The notes under the pieces were generated by a model. It worked only from the letters and a program-made list of their open reading frames with translations. It searched no databases and was not told where the DNA came from. The position numbers and the translations under genes were made by a program. Shown in pieces: positions 32,004 through 43,967 of a stretch of 64,000 bases of DNA; within the stretch, counting starts at the first letter, position 1, and each line of letters opens with the position of its first letter. This stretch comes from Dendrolimus kikuchii (Eukaryota; Arthropoda; Insecta; Lepidoptera; Lasiocampidae), in assembly GCA_019925095.2 (NCBI GenBank), contig CM034408.1, positions 3,410,001-3,474,000 on the forward strand, in the 5' to 3' direction.

Positions 32004-32634
32004 ATAATTCACTTTGACTAGAGTGTCTACTATGCATCAGGATAGCGATTTGTTGAAAACTTGGTGCGGTGAAAACTGCTTCTGTAGACGGATTTTTGCT
32101 TTCTAAGATGGCCGCCCTGTTACCATAAACATGACGCTCTATAATGTTCCTGCTGCAGCACGGATAATGTTAGTATTACTAAGTCACGCAGAAGTTGCCA
32201 AGAGTTTAATGCTTTATTTGAGAGGCGACATTGTTAATGACATTAACATATAACACATGTAAATACACTAATGTAGCTCATTAACGGCGTTATTTTTTAA
32301 TGCTGTAAGTAAGCTACTTTTGTTTACAGTCACAAAATATTTGATGATTTAATCGTCCAGTAATACGCATTGAAGGAAAATGTTGCCAGATGTTGTTTTA
32401 TTGTTGTTGCAATTTATCTAAAACTTAACATTTAGTAATATTAAACTGAAACAGTTTTGCTCACAGTTAATGGTAGTTCGGTTAAATTTAGACAGTTAAA
32501 TTGTTCATCCATCTATTTTGTATAGTCATTTATCATAATTAAACTTGTTACATTGAACAGGAATTTATAGGCAACATAAACGGATAAAAGTGATCTTAAT
32601 CTTCCAGGACATACAATGTAAGACAATAATTATG
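32004..32634. other. unassigned stretch
   Basis: AT-rich, no repeat partner or frame. Confidence 0.5.
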
Positions 32635-32644
32635 AAATAATAAA

Positions 32645-33249
32645 CTCGCAGGGGGGCTTTGTGGCGAAGCCTTAGGTGAGTAGCGACACCTCGTACCTGA
32701 CTCCGGGGGCCAAGGCCAGGCCCCCGCCTCCGTGCTTGCCTTAGCCAGCCGGCAAGGAGTGGAGATCGCTAGAGCTAAGGCTCAAGCTCCAGGGGTGGAA
32801 GTGATAAATGGCATCAAGTCAGAAGTAGCTTCGGTGAACCTGCAGCCCACCTCTCGACACCCCTTAGCCAGTCACACCCATATTGCCCCTGTCCTGTATG
32901 GCATTTTTTGGGGCCCATGCAGGGAGTGGCGAGTCATCGTCTGCCCATTTTTCCATGTTCCCTGAACATTGCGACGGGCAGACGCCATAGTCCCCATATT
33001 CCCAGACCCCTAGTACCACTAGCAGTCGATACTTTTTGTCCTCATTTCCCACAAAAGTCTTACACTGACCGGGGCTTGTTCTTAGGTGCATTACTATATG
33101 GTGTAGACAGGGATAATCGCCGGTCAATGTCACGCCACATTTAGATTAAATTTGTCAAAGGGCCTCTACGTGTTGGCCTTCCCATGGCCCCACGCAAGCC
33201 CTCCAAATGTCCGGACCATTTTTATGGCCCGTGGTCTTGAAATACATAC
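32645..33249 (+). mobile_element. Fam-C retroposon, full length
   Basis: Starts CGCAGGGGGGCTTTGTGGCG, ends at TATGGCCCGTGGTCTTGAAA. TSD AAATAATAAA (32635-32644, 33250-33259). Encodes VEIARAKAQAPGVEVINGI in a short open frame. A CCATTTTTATGG hairpin lies near the 3' end. Confidence 0.8.
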
Positions 33250-33259
33250 AAATAATAAA

Positions 33260-33839
33260 TAAATAATAACATAGAAAATCGGCCAATTACATGTTGGTCA
33301 AACACCATCCGATAACACGTCTAAAAATAAATTGAAATTACTATGTGAAAGCCCAAATCTGAAAGTGTGATAGTTTCTTAGTAAAATGTACCACAAAAAT
33401 GCTTGGATTGTGCGATAGTGTAGGGCTAGCTTCGCTCGTCCTGATAAGACGGTATTATGAATAAATTAATTAAATTACCTCAGAAATTGAAGATAAAATG
33501 GTATTAATTATTTTTTTTAATAATATCCCGCTTTTACGTCCATTGTCGCTGTTGCGGCCCCTATCCCATGTTAGAGACTCAAAAATTTATCAATACTGAG
33601 ATTATGACAGTCTCTCAATTTTTTGCCCATTATTATACCTAAATCTCCGTGCCCATGTGTGTTGTCGAATGTGCATGTAGGTTAAGCCGAAAAACCACGT
33701 ATAGTATGAACAAAACTAATTTGCGTGTTTGAAATTCGTATAGGTCTTTGCGCAGAATACAATTAAAAGCTTCACAGTTCCACATGGTAGTACGCATAGA
33801 TAATACACTACAATTATGTAGTACGTACTGAGTGTTCTT
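33260..33839. other. unassigned stretch
   Basis: Nothing recognised. Confidence 0.5.
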
Positions 33840-34440
33840 GCTCGGCCGGTAAACGGATTCGCATTTTGTCTCTTTTGCAAGACTCTGTGAGCTGTAAAAA
33901 ATGTTTACACTTGCCTGGATCTGCGCAAACTCGTGAAGCTAACTTCTGTTTAAACGCATTTTTGTTTTGCGCGTTCTATATTCGAATAACAGAGACAGTG
34001 AGACCAATATTTTCGCGTCCGATTATAAGCCTCGTCGAAAGGCTCTTGTTCGACGACCGCGTAACGTCCTGACGAACAGAGTCGACGTTATTACGAAACG
34101 GCTGGCCCGGATCAGTCCGCCCACGGTTAGGACGGTAGGCTGGCAGGCACCGACAGACAGACACAGACGGCGGCGCCACAGACGCCGCCAATCAAAATCT
34201 CTCCACGTCCCCGCGAGAGACGCTAGGAGACATAGCTCTCCCCACAGGATAGGCTAGGCGTGTTGCTGGGAAGTTTCTTTCGCCATTTCTTCTCTCCCAG
34301 CCATAACACGTTGCGAAACGGCAGTAAGATAGCGTAGGCCGCCGCGAACCACCGATCCCGGCCCGCCGGGATCCTTCCCCTCGGCCTTTATATTACCTGT
34401 CGCCCGTTCTCAATTAGTGCTTTGTGTCGCCCTATGGTGG
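33840..34440. other. GC-rich block containing a PLE-like tail module
   Basis: 34254-34335 (GCTAGGCGTGTTGCTGGGAA, CCATAACACGTTGCGAAACG) parallels the PLE UTR at 768-838. The flanking GC-rich frames match nothing I know. Possibly an older, GC-rich element of a related type. Confidence 0.45.
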
Positions 34441-35095
34441 GCATCATTAAATTCATCCCCCTCTCATGGCAACAGTCCAGCCGAGGTAAAACTCCTTAGG
34501 GAGCTCCCTCGAGCAAGTTGCCCCCCCCCCCCCCCCGGCTCGAGCGCCTTCGCTTCGCGAAGGCAATAGCCCCAAAAACCCCGGTAAAGTTGTAAGGTCT
34601 TCGGACCAACAACATAAAGTCAAGTTCAATAAAAAAACCAATATTTTTAATATACGAAATATTACAAACATTCGTCCCACTATCCCCACGAGCATAAATT
34701 CTAATACTCACGTATCATCTTAAAATTCAAACATCATACGACAAAATCTCAATATTACTGACCCAACATAACGATTGCAAATAGAATTACTTGATAAAAA
34801 AAATAGTCCCCAAGCGGTCTTGCTGGGGCTAATTCGTTGGTTGAATTTGAAGGAGGAAGCCGCGAGGAATCATGTTAATATCGGCGGGGTCGTATATCTG
34901 GAGAGGGCCCAGAGGTCCCCAGGGCGGCCCGGACTCTATCGCAGCCCTGAAGTGATTGCCCCGGCTCGAAATGGACACTCACGGGATGCAAGCACAGTGA
35001 ACAATTGCCCAAATTTTATTGTTAAATTTAATTTAAATAAAAAAGGTAAAATGAAATTATTTGAAAAGTTTAAAACATTTTAATGGACATAGTAA
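34441..35095. other. unassigned, with poly-C tract
   Basis: A C-run of about 16 near 34520-34536 next to GCTCGAGCGCC. 34790-35000 is GC-richer with an A-rich end, possibly a retroposon. Confidence 0.35.
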
Positions 35096-35099
35096 AATT

Positions 35100-35595
35100 A
35101 AAGACCGGTCTCTGCGGTTGAGCTGGCTTTGCCGACCGAGCTCACTGGATCGCAGAGGCTCCGGGTTCAATTTCTGGCATGAATAGAATAGAATAGAATA
35201 TATATTTATTGCGTAATGCATGTACAAAGTTGTCACGGTTTTTACAATATCAATGCATTCGGCCCGTAATTGGGCGTGCAAACTTAACATTATGATATTG
35301 ATTTATAATTATTTTTTTACAATCAATCAATTAATCAATGCAATTAAAATTAAAAATTAATAATAATAATCTATAATTAATCTACATAATAAAATGTCTA
35401 CCATTACAGCATGTCAAATATATTAATGTCAGTTCATATTGTATGCATGGTAAATATTGTAAACGATATTTTCATTGTTTACTAAGGTCTGGGTATTAGG
35501 GTCAGCCCCAGAGTGGTCCGTTGTATTACTCATAAGACCAAACATAATTTAATTAAAATTGGGGATATAAAATGAGTGTGTGTATGTGTGTATAA
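35100..35595 (+). mobile_element. S2 SINE split by an insertion
   Basis: Head 35100-35181 (B-box weakened to GGGTTCAATTTC), body 35450-35595 (GGTCTGGGTATTAGGGTCAG). Confidence 0.75.
35182..35444 (-). mobile_element. LINE 3' end-like insertion inside S2
   Basis: Begins with (AATAG)n, i.e. a (CTATT)n tail on the minus strand. Flanked by GCATG at 35177-35181 and 35445-35449. About 263 bp. Confidence 0.6.
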
Positions 35596-36580
35596 TAGAA
35601 AAAATAAGGCCAATTTTTTTTTACAATAGTGAAAACAGTGGCTTCTATTTCCTTTAATTTCTTCCACATTGTCTCAATTATTTTGGACAGGTATGAACGT
35701 TCACTTTTATGTAAACAACAAAAATAAGTTGCATATAATTTACACATGTTTGTTATACCTAAACCACCAACTTTCTGTATCGATTGGAGAAAAAAATTGA
35801 TTCTGTTTTATATATTTATTTTGATCACTTAATTTAATTGAAATTTGTTGTTCTTCATATTTTAATGAAGTAATCTTAATTAGACCACAAGAAACCTTAT
35901 TTTGTTAATACTATATAAGATCTTTTATGGTCACATATTCTTATACTATTTCAAAATATAGAAACTATCATATAAATTGTATTATAATAACGCGTTGGGA
36001 TTTTTGATATTTTTTGTAGAGGAAATTTTTGTTTAAGGTATCTTAATTTAATTAAGTACTATTCATTTGTATACTATTGTTTTCTACCTATAATCTCTTA
36101 ACACTATAAATAGAATCTATTATTGAACTTTATTAATTAAGTAAATAAATAGTATAAAATATCATATTTAAATGCTCTACGAACGAGGTGTCCGTGTGTC
36201 GCCAACTGTATCCCAAGATAAGAACCGTCGAAGAAATTGAAGTAATATCGCCAGTTGTTACTTGTTTGCGGATAAACACTGAGGGATATCCGAGCGAGCA
36301 TCCTTGGAGCCAGGCTCTCCCATTGCCATGATAGACTCGGTAATCTCGTGTACTAGCTCATAATGCTAGGGGATTTGCGGCTTCAAGTAAAAAACGGGGT
36401 TATCTTATCTTACTTGGTATTTAGATATTTTTCTGAAACACTGTATTTTTTTTGACAAAAAGTATAGGACAAGTAAAGCTGTCAATACGTTCAGTAGGTA
36501 CCTGCATCCATGAAAGATGACAGCCGATAATTAAATGTAATAAATTTAAAAAGACGGTAAACTCGATGACCGCAATAAAT
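35596..36580. other. unassigned stretch
   Basis: Very AT-rich to 36170. A GC-richer patch at 36180-36380 shows no motif. Confidence 0.45.
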
Positions 36581-36919
36581 TACAATAATATGTGGAGTCA
36601 TAGTCTAGAGCAGAGACGCAAGGTTGCGCGGCTAACTGTCTTCTATCAGATACATTACGAGGAGAGTTCCTTAGAATTGCACGAGCTGATTCCTCCATCC
36701 CCATTTTACCATCGGACAACCAGACGCACCGGTTTGCGCCACCGTTACATGGTGGTAACACTACCAGTCAGAGCCAAGCGTTTCGTTTCATCTTTTCTGG
36801 TGCGCACTGCCGAAGAGTGGAATAATTTGCCGGAGTCTGTTTTTCCTGACAAATACAATCTCGAAGTCTTCAATTCACGAGTGAATTATCTTCTAGGTAA
36901 TCGTGCTCCATCATCATGA
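36581..36919 (+). pseudogene. jockey/CR1-like LINE C-terminus
   Basis: [79 protein letters not shown] then [17 protein letters not shown] and stop. Best preserved of three copies (see 21205, 21921). About 105 codons with no break, but the RT domain is gone, so a 5'-truncated insertion. Confidence 0.8.
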
Positions 36920-37040
36920 TTAAACGCAAACCTACAAATCCAGAAAAAAAATATAGATACGAGCAGCAATAAATTTTAACATTATTTAAATTATAATATA
37001 AAACCATTCGTTAAAATTAATGTTTTATCATTACTATATA

Positions 37041-37172
37041 TATCCGTGCAGGAATGGAGAATGAATACAATTTCCTGCGGCCGGGCGGCCTGTCGTAAGA
37101 GGCGACTTAACAACCTACAGCCAGGTGGTAGGGCATTTGCCCAACTGGACGGCTACCACCCCTGGTCTATGG
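37041..37172 (+). mobile_element. Fam-A, 3'-truncated
   Basis: TATCCGTGCAGGAATGG to CACCCCTGGTCTATGG, cut by the composite segment. Confidence 0.8.
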
Positions 37173-37550
37173 TCTATATGGGTGGACAGAAATAATGGCT
37201 CTTTATGTTCTGAGCCCATAATTATATAAATGCCTAATCGGAGACAAAATTGAGGCCTTTGAATTGTGGTGTCGACGTCGTATGCTCAGAACTTCGTGGA
37301 CAGCTTACCGAACGAATGCCTTCATACTATAAAAGCGATTGCAGATCAGCAGTATGTCGACAACGTATACTGCGAAGTACTTTGGCCACATAGCCTGAAA
37401 GAACCCAAAACATGGAGTAGCTTTGCGGTAGATCTCCAGATAGGTGGATTGATTGACCAGGGGACCAATTTTGCTCCATCTCGTCTAAGTCACCAGATAC
37501 TATCATCTCAATCGTAGTTTTGCTGATTTCGGTATTCTGGTAATTCCATT
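37173..37550 (+). pseudogene. LINE C-terminal fragment, composite segment copy 2
   Basis: Same sequence as 28846-29224 with small indels. Keeps ACCGAACGAATGCC, which copy 1 lacks, so copy 1 is not its direct source. Confidence 0.7.
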
Positions 37551-37850
37551 TTATCCGTGCAGGAACGGAGAAAGTATACAATTTCCTGCGGCAGGGCGAC
37601 CTGTCGTAAGAGGCGACAAAACAACACACAGCCAAGTGTGCCGGGCATTTGCCCGACTGGATGGCTAAAGTATGTCGTCATAACAACCTTGAGTTGTGTT
37701 CCGGCATTAGTGACCAGGTTCCAGTCTCCCTTAAGAGAGCAGCAGCGCATTTGTAGCAACTTTGCTGTTGCAAATGTCCATAGGCGATGGTAACCGCTTT
37801 CCATCAAGTGGGCCGTCTGCCTGTCTGCTGATCTCCTGCAAAACAAAAAA
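37551..37850 (+). mobile_element. Fam-A, part of composite
   Basis: TTATCCGTGCAGG to GATCTCCTGCAAAACAAAAAA. Confidence 0.9.
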
Positions 37851-38531
37851 GGTTGAAAAACTAAAATTTTAGAAATGAGTATTTTAACGTTCAACCAATA
37901 ATTCTATAGAACCGAATAACTTTTTTCTGACAATCTACAATTATTTTAAAAGTTAGCACGTTATAGAAGCAAAGAGGCGATTGTCATCCTTCACAAAATC
38001 TATCCATTTCTTTTCTGATCTACCTTTACATAATTTGTACCCATTAATCTTTAAGTTTAACATTATTTTCGTCACGTTACTTTCATCCCTCCTCTTTAAA
38101 TACCCAAACCTTCTAGTCTTCTTCTTCTCAAATTTTCAGTCACGGGTGCAACTTTTAAAAATCCCTTACCAATGTGTGAAACCCGCCAATCCGCCTTAGA
38201 CAATTTCGTAACACTATTCGATACAAATTTCAATAATATTATATGAAAACAGAATTCTCTATATCGTTGTGTAGAAACTCCATCCGAGCCGCGAGCTGAC
38301 CTAATTAAAAGTTTACATGCTTGTTAAAGTCGAATATTTGTTTGTTTGTAAATTTCATGGAAATCATTATATTTGGACTGTTATATAAATTGTCCTTTAA
38401 CAAAGCTGTTGGAGTTTCCAATGGCTTTATTGTAAAACTGGAAGATGCACCAGACTTCGCTCGGGTTATTTTTTAACATTTATTTTTTAAACATTTGGTG
38501 CGGCACAGTATTGGCCACCTAATGTAATTTA
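37851..38531. other. unassigned stretch
   Basis: 37980-38215 has a pyrimidine-rich, LINE-antisense look but no confirmed match. Confidence 0.35.
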
Positions 38532-38776
38532 TTCGTGCAGGAACGGAGATAGAATTCAACGTCCTGCGGCCGAGCGCCAACATACAGCACGGTATTTGCC
38601 CGTCTGGATGCCTACCACTGCTGGTCTAGAGTAGGCCGCCGTAACAACTTGAGTTGTGTTCCGGTATTAGAGGCCAGGTTCCAGTCCGCCTTTAGAGAGC
38701 GGCAGCACGTTTGGTGTTGCAAATGTTCATAGGCGACGGTAACCGCTTTCCCTCAGGTGATCCCTCTACCTGTCTT
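38532..38776 (+). mobile_element. Fam-A old copy (3' tail at 39091-39119)
   Basis: TTCGTGCAGGAACGGAGATA to CTCTACCTGTCT, resumed after the nested copy by CTGTCTGCTGAACTCATGCA. Confidence 0.8.
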
Positions 38777-39090
38777 TTTTTTTTATTGCAGGAGATTAGC
38801 AGACAGGCAAACAGCCCACTTGATGGATAGCGGTTACCATCGCCTATGGACATTTGCAACACCAAAGTTGCTACAAATGCGCTGCTGCTCTCTTAAGGGA
38901 GACTGGAACCTGGTCACTAATGCTGGAACACAACTCAAGGTTGTTATGGCGACATACTTTAGACCAGGGGTGGTAGGTCAGGTGGTAGGGCAAATGCCCT
39001 ACCACCTGACTGTGGGTTGTTAAGTCGCCTCTTACGACAGGCCGCCCGGCCGCAGGAAATTGTATTCTTTCTCCGTTCCTGCACAGATAA
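38777..39090 (-). mobile_element. Fam-A nested in opposite orientation
   Basis: T-run, ATTGCAGGAGATTAGCAG, to GCACAGATAAA. CTGTCT on both sides is the likely TSD. Confidence 0.9.
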
Positions 39091-39270
39091 AACTGTCTGC
39101 TGAACTCATGCAAAAAAAATATATTTAGATGTTCTTTTGTTTTTTGTTGTCTGTTTTTTTATCTCTAATCAATTGCTCGTATAATCGCGTATGCAGTTTT
39201 TCATTACTAAAATATCAATAAAATATCGATAAAAAAAAATTAATACTCATAGCATAATTTTAATATTTAA

Positions 39271-39600
39271 CTAGCTTTACGTTGTCTTGCCCTTAAAGAA
39301 ACCAGGACCAATTGTTAATCTAAACCTTTCTCGAATGTACTGGAAAAACACAAAAAAATTAATCAAAATCGGTCCTGAGTTTAAAGAGGTGTTCAGCGGC
39401 GCCACCTACCGGGTCCAAACGTGAATCTAAAACATCCCGGGATCCACTTGAACACACACAAAAATAATTTTGTCTTAATCCTGGAACCCGATTGCAGCGC
39501 CATCTACCTGGTTCAAATTTGAATCTAAACCATACCGGGACACCCACTTGTACACACAAAAATAATTCATCTAAATCAGACAAATGAAAATGAGTTTAAA
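39271..39600 (-). mobile_element. Helitron-like element
   Basis: CTAGCTTTACGTTGTC end; two tandem copies of the GGCGCCACCTACCGGGTCC / GCGCCATCTACCTGG block inside. Confidence 0.6.
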
Positions 39601-40169
39601 TGCAGTCACTATAGCCGAAATCAGCCGGGAAAAATCATAACAAATGAATGGCTAGACTGAAGTTGTGACATTTTTTTTTATTGATGTATATCATATTTTA
39701 ATACTTATCCTATTCCAAACGAAGACAATTGCAAAACACAAAAACACGACTGTGTTTATATATATACCTATATAGATAATAACCTGTGATGTCTACATTG
39801 CGAAGTAAATTAGCTCTAAATATTAACAATCTAAAAAGGGTTAACCCGTTACAATTGAAAATAAAAGGACTAAACGGAATTATAATTGGTTTTAATCCGC
39901 AACAAGAGGTGGATTAGGAAAAATGTGTTATACAGTTATATCGTATTGGATTAATTAATAATTCACCCGCTTAGAGTTTCGCGGAACGAATCCGGAGTGA
40001 AAATTTAATGAGTTCTATCTGAAATCCTATTCTGGAATGTTGATTCCTTTTTTCATGTTTCATAGCCGTTTTGGCAAGAAAAGGAACTTTTGTACAATCG
40101 TATATTGTCTGTATGAACGTGTTCCTATGTATGTTCTAACCTTAAAAAAAATAACAATTAAAATCAATC
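39601..40169. other. unassigned stretch
   Basis: Nothing recognised. Confidence 0.5.
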
Positions 40170-40173
40170 ATAT

Positions 40174-40829
40174 TGTTACGACTGACAAAAGTGGATTCAC
40201 ACCTGAAGGGGGGCGACCCATATAGGGTGGAGGAGCGAGATGGAATGCTCCTCCGTCTCAAAGGAAGATCTTCCAGCGAGGCTAATATTGTTCCTCGCAG
40301 GCCTAGGCCCATCTGTTATAATTGAAATTTTGTATATATTCTTTGTATGTTCCGGGAAACGTTTGTGACATCAATTATTGCACAGCGTCATCTATTGGCT
40401 TGTAAGTGTTCCACTACACACCTGCATACCATAAAAGCACACTTTATTACCTTTCCGTATTTGGACTTCTTTTGTTTACTTTGTGTTTAAAATTTGTAAT
40501 TAGAAAAATAGTCCATTGTGTATTGTGATCTTTTATGGTAGTCATTAGCCAGGTGTGATTCTAAGAAATTCATTTCACGCGGCTGAGAGACATATTGTAT
40601 ATGTGCAGTATAAAGCATTGTCCCAATGGAGAGATTTGCAGTCTAGCGATAGCCACAAGCGGAGCAAGACGTTAGTGACGGACTTTGCGCGTGTTATTGA
40701 ATCGTGCATTACGTTTGAACTGGTTGTGTTCAGTTATATTTGTACCTGTGTCATACGTGCTTGTATAGTTCTAATAAGTTCTATATTAATTCTAACGGCA
40801 TTTTAATTCTAATCCTGCAACTTGTAACA
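40174..40829 (+). mobile_element. solo LTR-T, long U3 variant
   Basis: TGTTACGACTG to CTTGTAACA, 656 bp, ATAT on both sides (40170-40173, 40830-40833). TATA-like GTATAAAGCATTG. Extra GC-rich U3 block 40205-40320. Confidence 0.85.
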
Positions 40830-40875
40830 ATATTATACTTGTCATTTCAAAATTTTATATATGTACACTTTTATT

Positions 40876-41247
40876 AAAATCTGCGGAGTGACGCTCGCGG
40901 ACCGCGTTCGTAATACCGAAGTAAGAAAGAGAGTTGGTCTGAAAGAGAGTGTCGGGGTGAAGGTAAGGAAAGGAATGCTCCGGTGGTTCGGGCATGTGGA
41001 AAGAATGCATGATGAAAGAATGACTAAACAGATATACAAGGCAAAAGTGGATGGATGCAGAAGTCGTGAAAGGCCACGACACACCTTCCATGATCAAAGA
41101 TCAGGAGCCTTAAGAACAGACGAGCGTGCATGACAAGAGTTATGAATGTCAAAGAAGCAAGTGAGGTGTGTAAGAATAAGCCTAAATGGCGCTCTGTTGT
41201 TCGTGCCTACCCCGCAAGGGAACTGGCGTGAAGTTATGTATGTATGT
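40876..41247 (+). mobile_element. RTE-L, 372 bp
   Basis: 15-bp TSD ATGTACACTTTTATT (40861-40875, 41248-41262). Codes the C-terminal part (RKGMLRWFGHVERM). A deletion of about 26 bp between GATCA repeats near 41095 shifts the frame. Confidence 0.9.
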
Positions 41248-41309
41248 ATGTACACTTTTATTCTAGTTATATTGCAAACCCCACATGTTACACAATTTTT
41301 CTCTAATCC

Positions 41310-41425
41310 ATCCTAAGGTTGTCTGGAAGAAATTGCTTGTGATAGTAGTAGTAATAAGACCGCCCGCCTATTGTCTTCTGTATTTAAACTTCTTGAATTG
41401 TATCTTAATGTTTTGCAATAAAGTA
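41310..41425 (+). repeat. Z module
   Basis: GGTTGTCTGGAAGAAATTGC, AAGACCGCCCGCC, GCAATAAAGT. Confidence 0.45.
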
Positions 41426-41426
41426 T

Positions 41427-41695
41427 AGCTGATGCCCGCGTCTTCGTCCGCGTGGTGCGGTTTTTTAACTATCCCACGGAAACTCTTTAATATTTCGGGA
41501 TCAAAAGTATCCTATATGTTGACCAGGGATATAAGCTACCACCATACAAAATTTCATTTAAATCGGTCCAGTCGTTTCAGAGATTAGTCCGTACAACAAA
41601 CAGACAAACAGAGAAACAAAAAAATTGAAAAAAATCGAAATTTGTTCTATTTCACTTCTTACATCCCCTTGACTCGGTTTTTAGCATTGTTTTTC
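41427..41695 (-). mobile_element. Helitron-like 3' part
   Basis: GCTGATGCCCGCGTCTTCG with GTCCGCG hairpin; the CTAG end is mutated. The 5' end is not clear. Confidence 0.5.
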
Positions 41696-42162
41696 ATTGT
41701 ACAGAAATTCGACCTCTACAGTTTTATCATATGTATATATGATAATATCAATGTAGTATTCTTAAATACAACATTTATGAACTTAAACCAAGTCTTAGCG
41801 TTTTTTAATCTTGTCAGTTAATTAAACATTGCTTATCTAACTAATACTTAAGAAGTTAAGAGGCGTTTATAAGTAAGACAATACAGGTTTAAGTATTCCG
41901 CCCAGAATAAATATGCCCTTTTGTTTCAGTTCTCACACCGCATTCTATTATAATAGGGGAAAGATGGCTCCGGAAACGAATTATAGACGATTCGAACAAT
42001 CCGCGCGTGAAATAGTACGTAACGGTTATGCTTGTTTTACCCTTTCTTCCTGTCTGGGAACTAAATCTATTACCTGAGTCTATTTTTACTTTGCCCACCT
42101 TTATTATAAAGAAAAGAAAGAAAATATTGTTTATTTAGAGTTATTTAAAATGGAAATTATAC
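41696..42162. other. unassigned stretch
   Basis: Nothing recognised. Confidence 0.5.
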
Positions 42163-42584
42163 TGTTACGAGTTGCAGGACTCAAATTAAAATGCCATTGG
42201 AATTACTATAGAATTTATTAAAACTATACAAACACGTATACTACAGGTACAAATATAACTGAACACAACCAGTACAAACGTAATGTACAATTCAATAATA
42301 CGCGTAAAGTCCGTCACTAAATAGATTACCGAATGTACACAGGTCTTGCTTCGCTTGGATTATCGCTAGACTGCCGATCTCTCCATTGGGCCATTGCTTT
42401 ATACTGCACCGATACAATATGGCTGCCCAATCGCGTAGACCGAATTTCTTATAATCAGTTCGACACACCTGGCTAATGACTGCCATAAAAGATTACAATA
42501 CACAATGGGCTGTTTTCTAATTACAAATTTTAAACAAAAGAAGTCAGGTGTGAATCTACTTTTGTCGGCATGTAGGTCGTAACA
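42163..42584 (-). mobile_element. LTR-T without internal region
   Basis: TGTTACGAGTTGCAGG to GTCGTAACA, 422 bp. Flanks ATAC and ATAA, so no clean TSD. Confidence 0.75.
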
Positions 42585-42589
42585 ATAAA

Positions 42590-42745
42590 TAAGTAGTTTA
42601 ACAAATGCCAAAGGTTAACAAACTCTAAACAGGCCCTCACTCAGCAAACATTGGTTGATAACAACCAACTCTGGTCTTCCATTAGTGCCAGGCAGTTACT
42701 TCACCTTCACGGAAGAAAAAATAACTAATGAACATTTAAATATTT
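42590..42745 (+). repeat. dispersed repeat, pair with 3538-3700
   Basis: AAACATTGGTTGATAACAAC and CTTCACGGAAGAAAAAATAA. Confidence 0.6.
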
Positions 42746-42850
42746 ATGCCTAAGAAAATTCTAGAGATTAATAATATTATTTTTATAATTAGTACAACAA
42801 CAAACAAAGAATAGCCAAAAGATATATATTTTAAACAATTTAATATAATA

Positions 42851-43604
42851 TGTTACGAAATAATTATTAAAATGGGAAAATAATGATTAACAGATTATTA
42901 ATAACTAACATAACGCCGCGCAGCGATCCGGTGTAGTGAGCGAACTGCGCCACCGGCCGAACGCATCGTTCGCTGCTAATTGGTCGCTCACTGAACGAGT
43001 CGGCAATCAAAACGCCGCAAACTGCGTAGGTACATTACGCGCTGTAATTAAAAATGTATGGGGAGACAAACTGGAAACAAACAGATATCTGCTCACTGTT
43101 TCTTTAATGGGGCCACAGCCCAAGGCTTCAGCTAAGAAAGAAATAGTATCAAACTGCATTTATAATATCAATATTGTCGCGAAGCGATACTAATCCTTTA
43201 CAGGTGTTTTATTACCCCTTCGAATTTAAGTGATCTATTGTTCGCGTTAATCCCTTTGTGTATCCCCGGTAAGACATCATAAATCCTTTCTTCTTTTGTT
43301 TGCAATTCGTTGCACATTCTTAGAAGCCATAAAGCTTTCAAGTTGGGAATTTCAAGGACTACTGAGCATGTTGCTAGGCTATTATAGTCGGTCAGTCAGG
43401 ACTGAGTCACTTAAGTTTTAACTGCGATCGAGGCGTTACCAAGTGTACATTCGTAACGGTAATCTCAAGTTTCTCAAGTTATTATGATTTTCTGTTTTAG
43501 GGCTTGGACTTGTTGTTTTCGGTTGTGTTTGCGAGAATTGTGAATTACGTGTGTGTACATCTAATAAAGATTGTGATGATTCCACATCCCACAAATACGT
43601 AACA
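42851..43604 (+). mobile_element. putative solo LTR, distinct subfamily
   Basis: TGTTACG ... CGTAACA ends, 754 bp, followed by ATAT (left flank AATA). An R-like region near 43500 (GGTTGTGTTTGCGAG, CTAATAAAGATTG). Confidence 0.55.
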
Positions 43605-43963
43605 ATATGAATATGGATGGATTAACGGACCGCTATCTCACTCGATAAACATTGAAAACAAGATTCTCGTTCTATCACTTAAAAGAATCCACTGCAGCAA
43701 TAACGTAAGGGTGAGGTTTACTGAAACGGCGGCCATTTTCCCAAACATATGAATACAAAGCTAATTCACATAAGCTTTATGTCCTTTTCTAATTTAGTGG
43801 AGAGCGTTTTGGTTATCTTCAAGATATCTTATACGAGGCGAAGTTAAAAGGATTGCTGCAATTATCACAGAAAAGGTTCACTTCAGGGGGTTTTTGGGGT
43901 TTACTAGCTTTGAAGAAGGGAGACTTTTTCAAAACATCGCAGTGAATTCTATTTACATTTATA
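43605..43963. other. unassigned stretch
   Basis: Nothing recognised. Confidence 0.5.
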
Positions 43964-43967
43964 ATAT

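Noticed and set aside
32645..33249. Host gene in the Fam-C frame
   Set aside because: The frame lies within a mobile unit with TSDs and recurs at 63553 and 47400.
34496..34711. Gly/Arg-rich frame over the poly-C tract
   Set aside because: Produced by the C-run; no start context, no homology.
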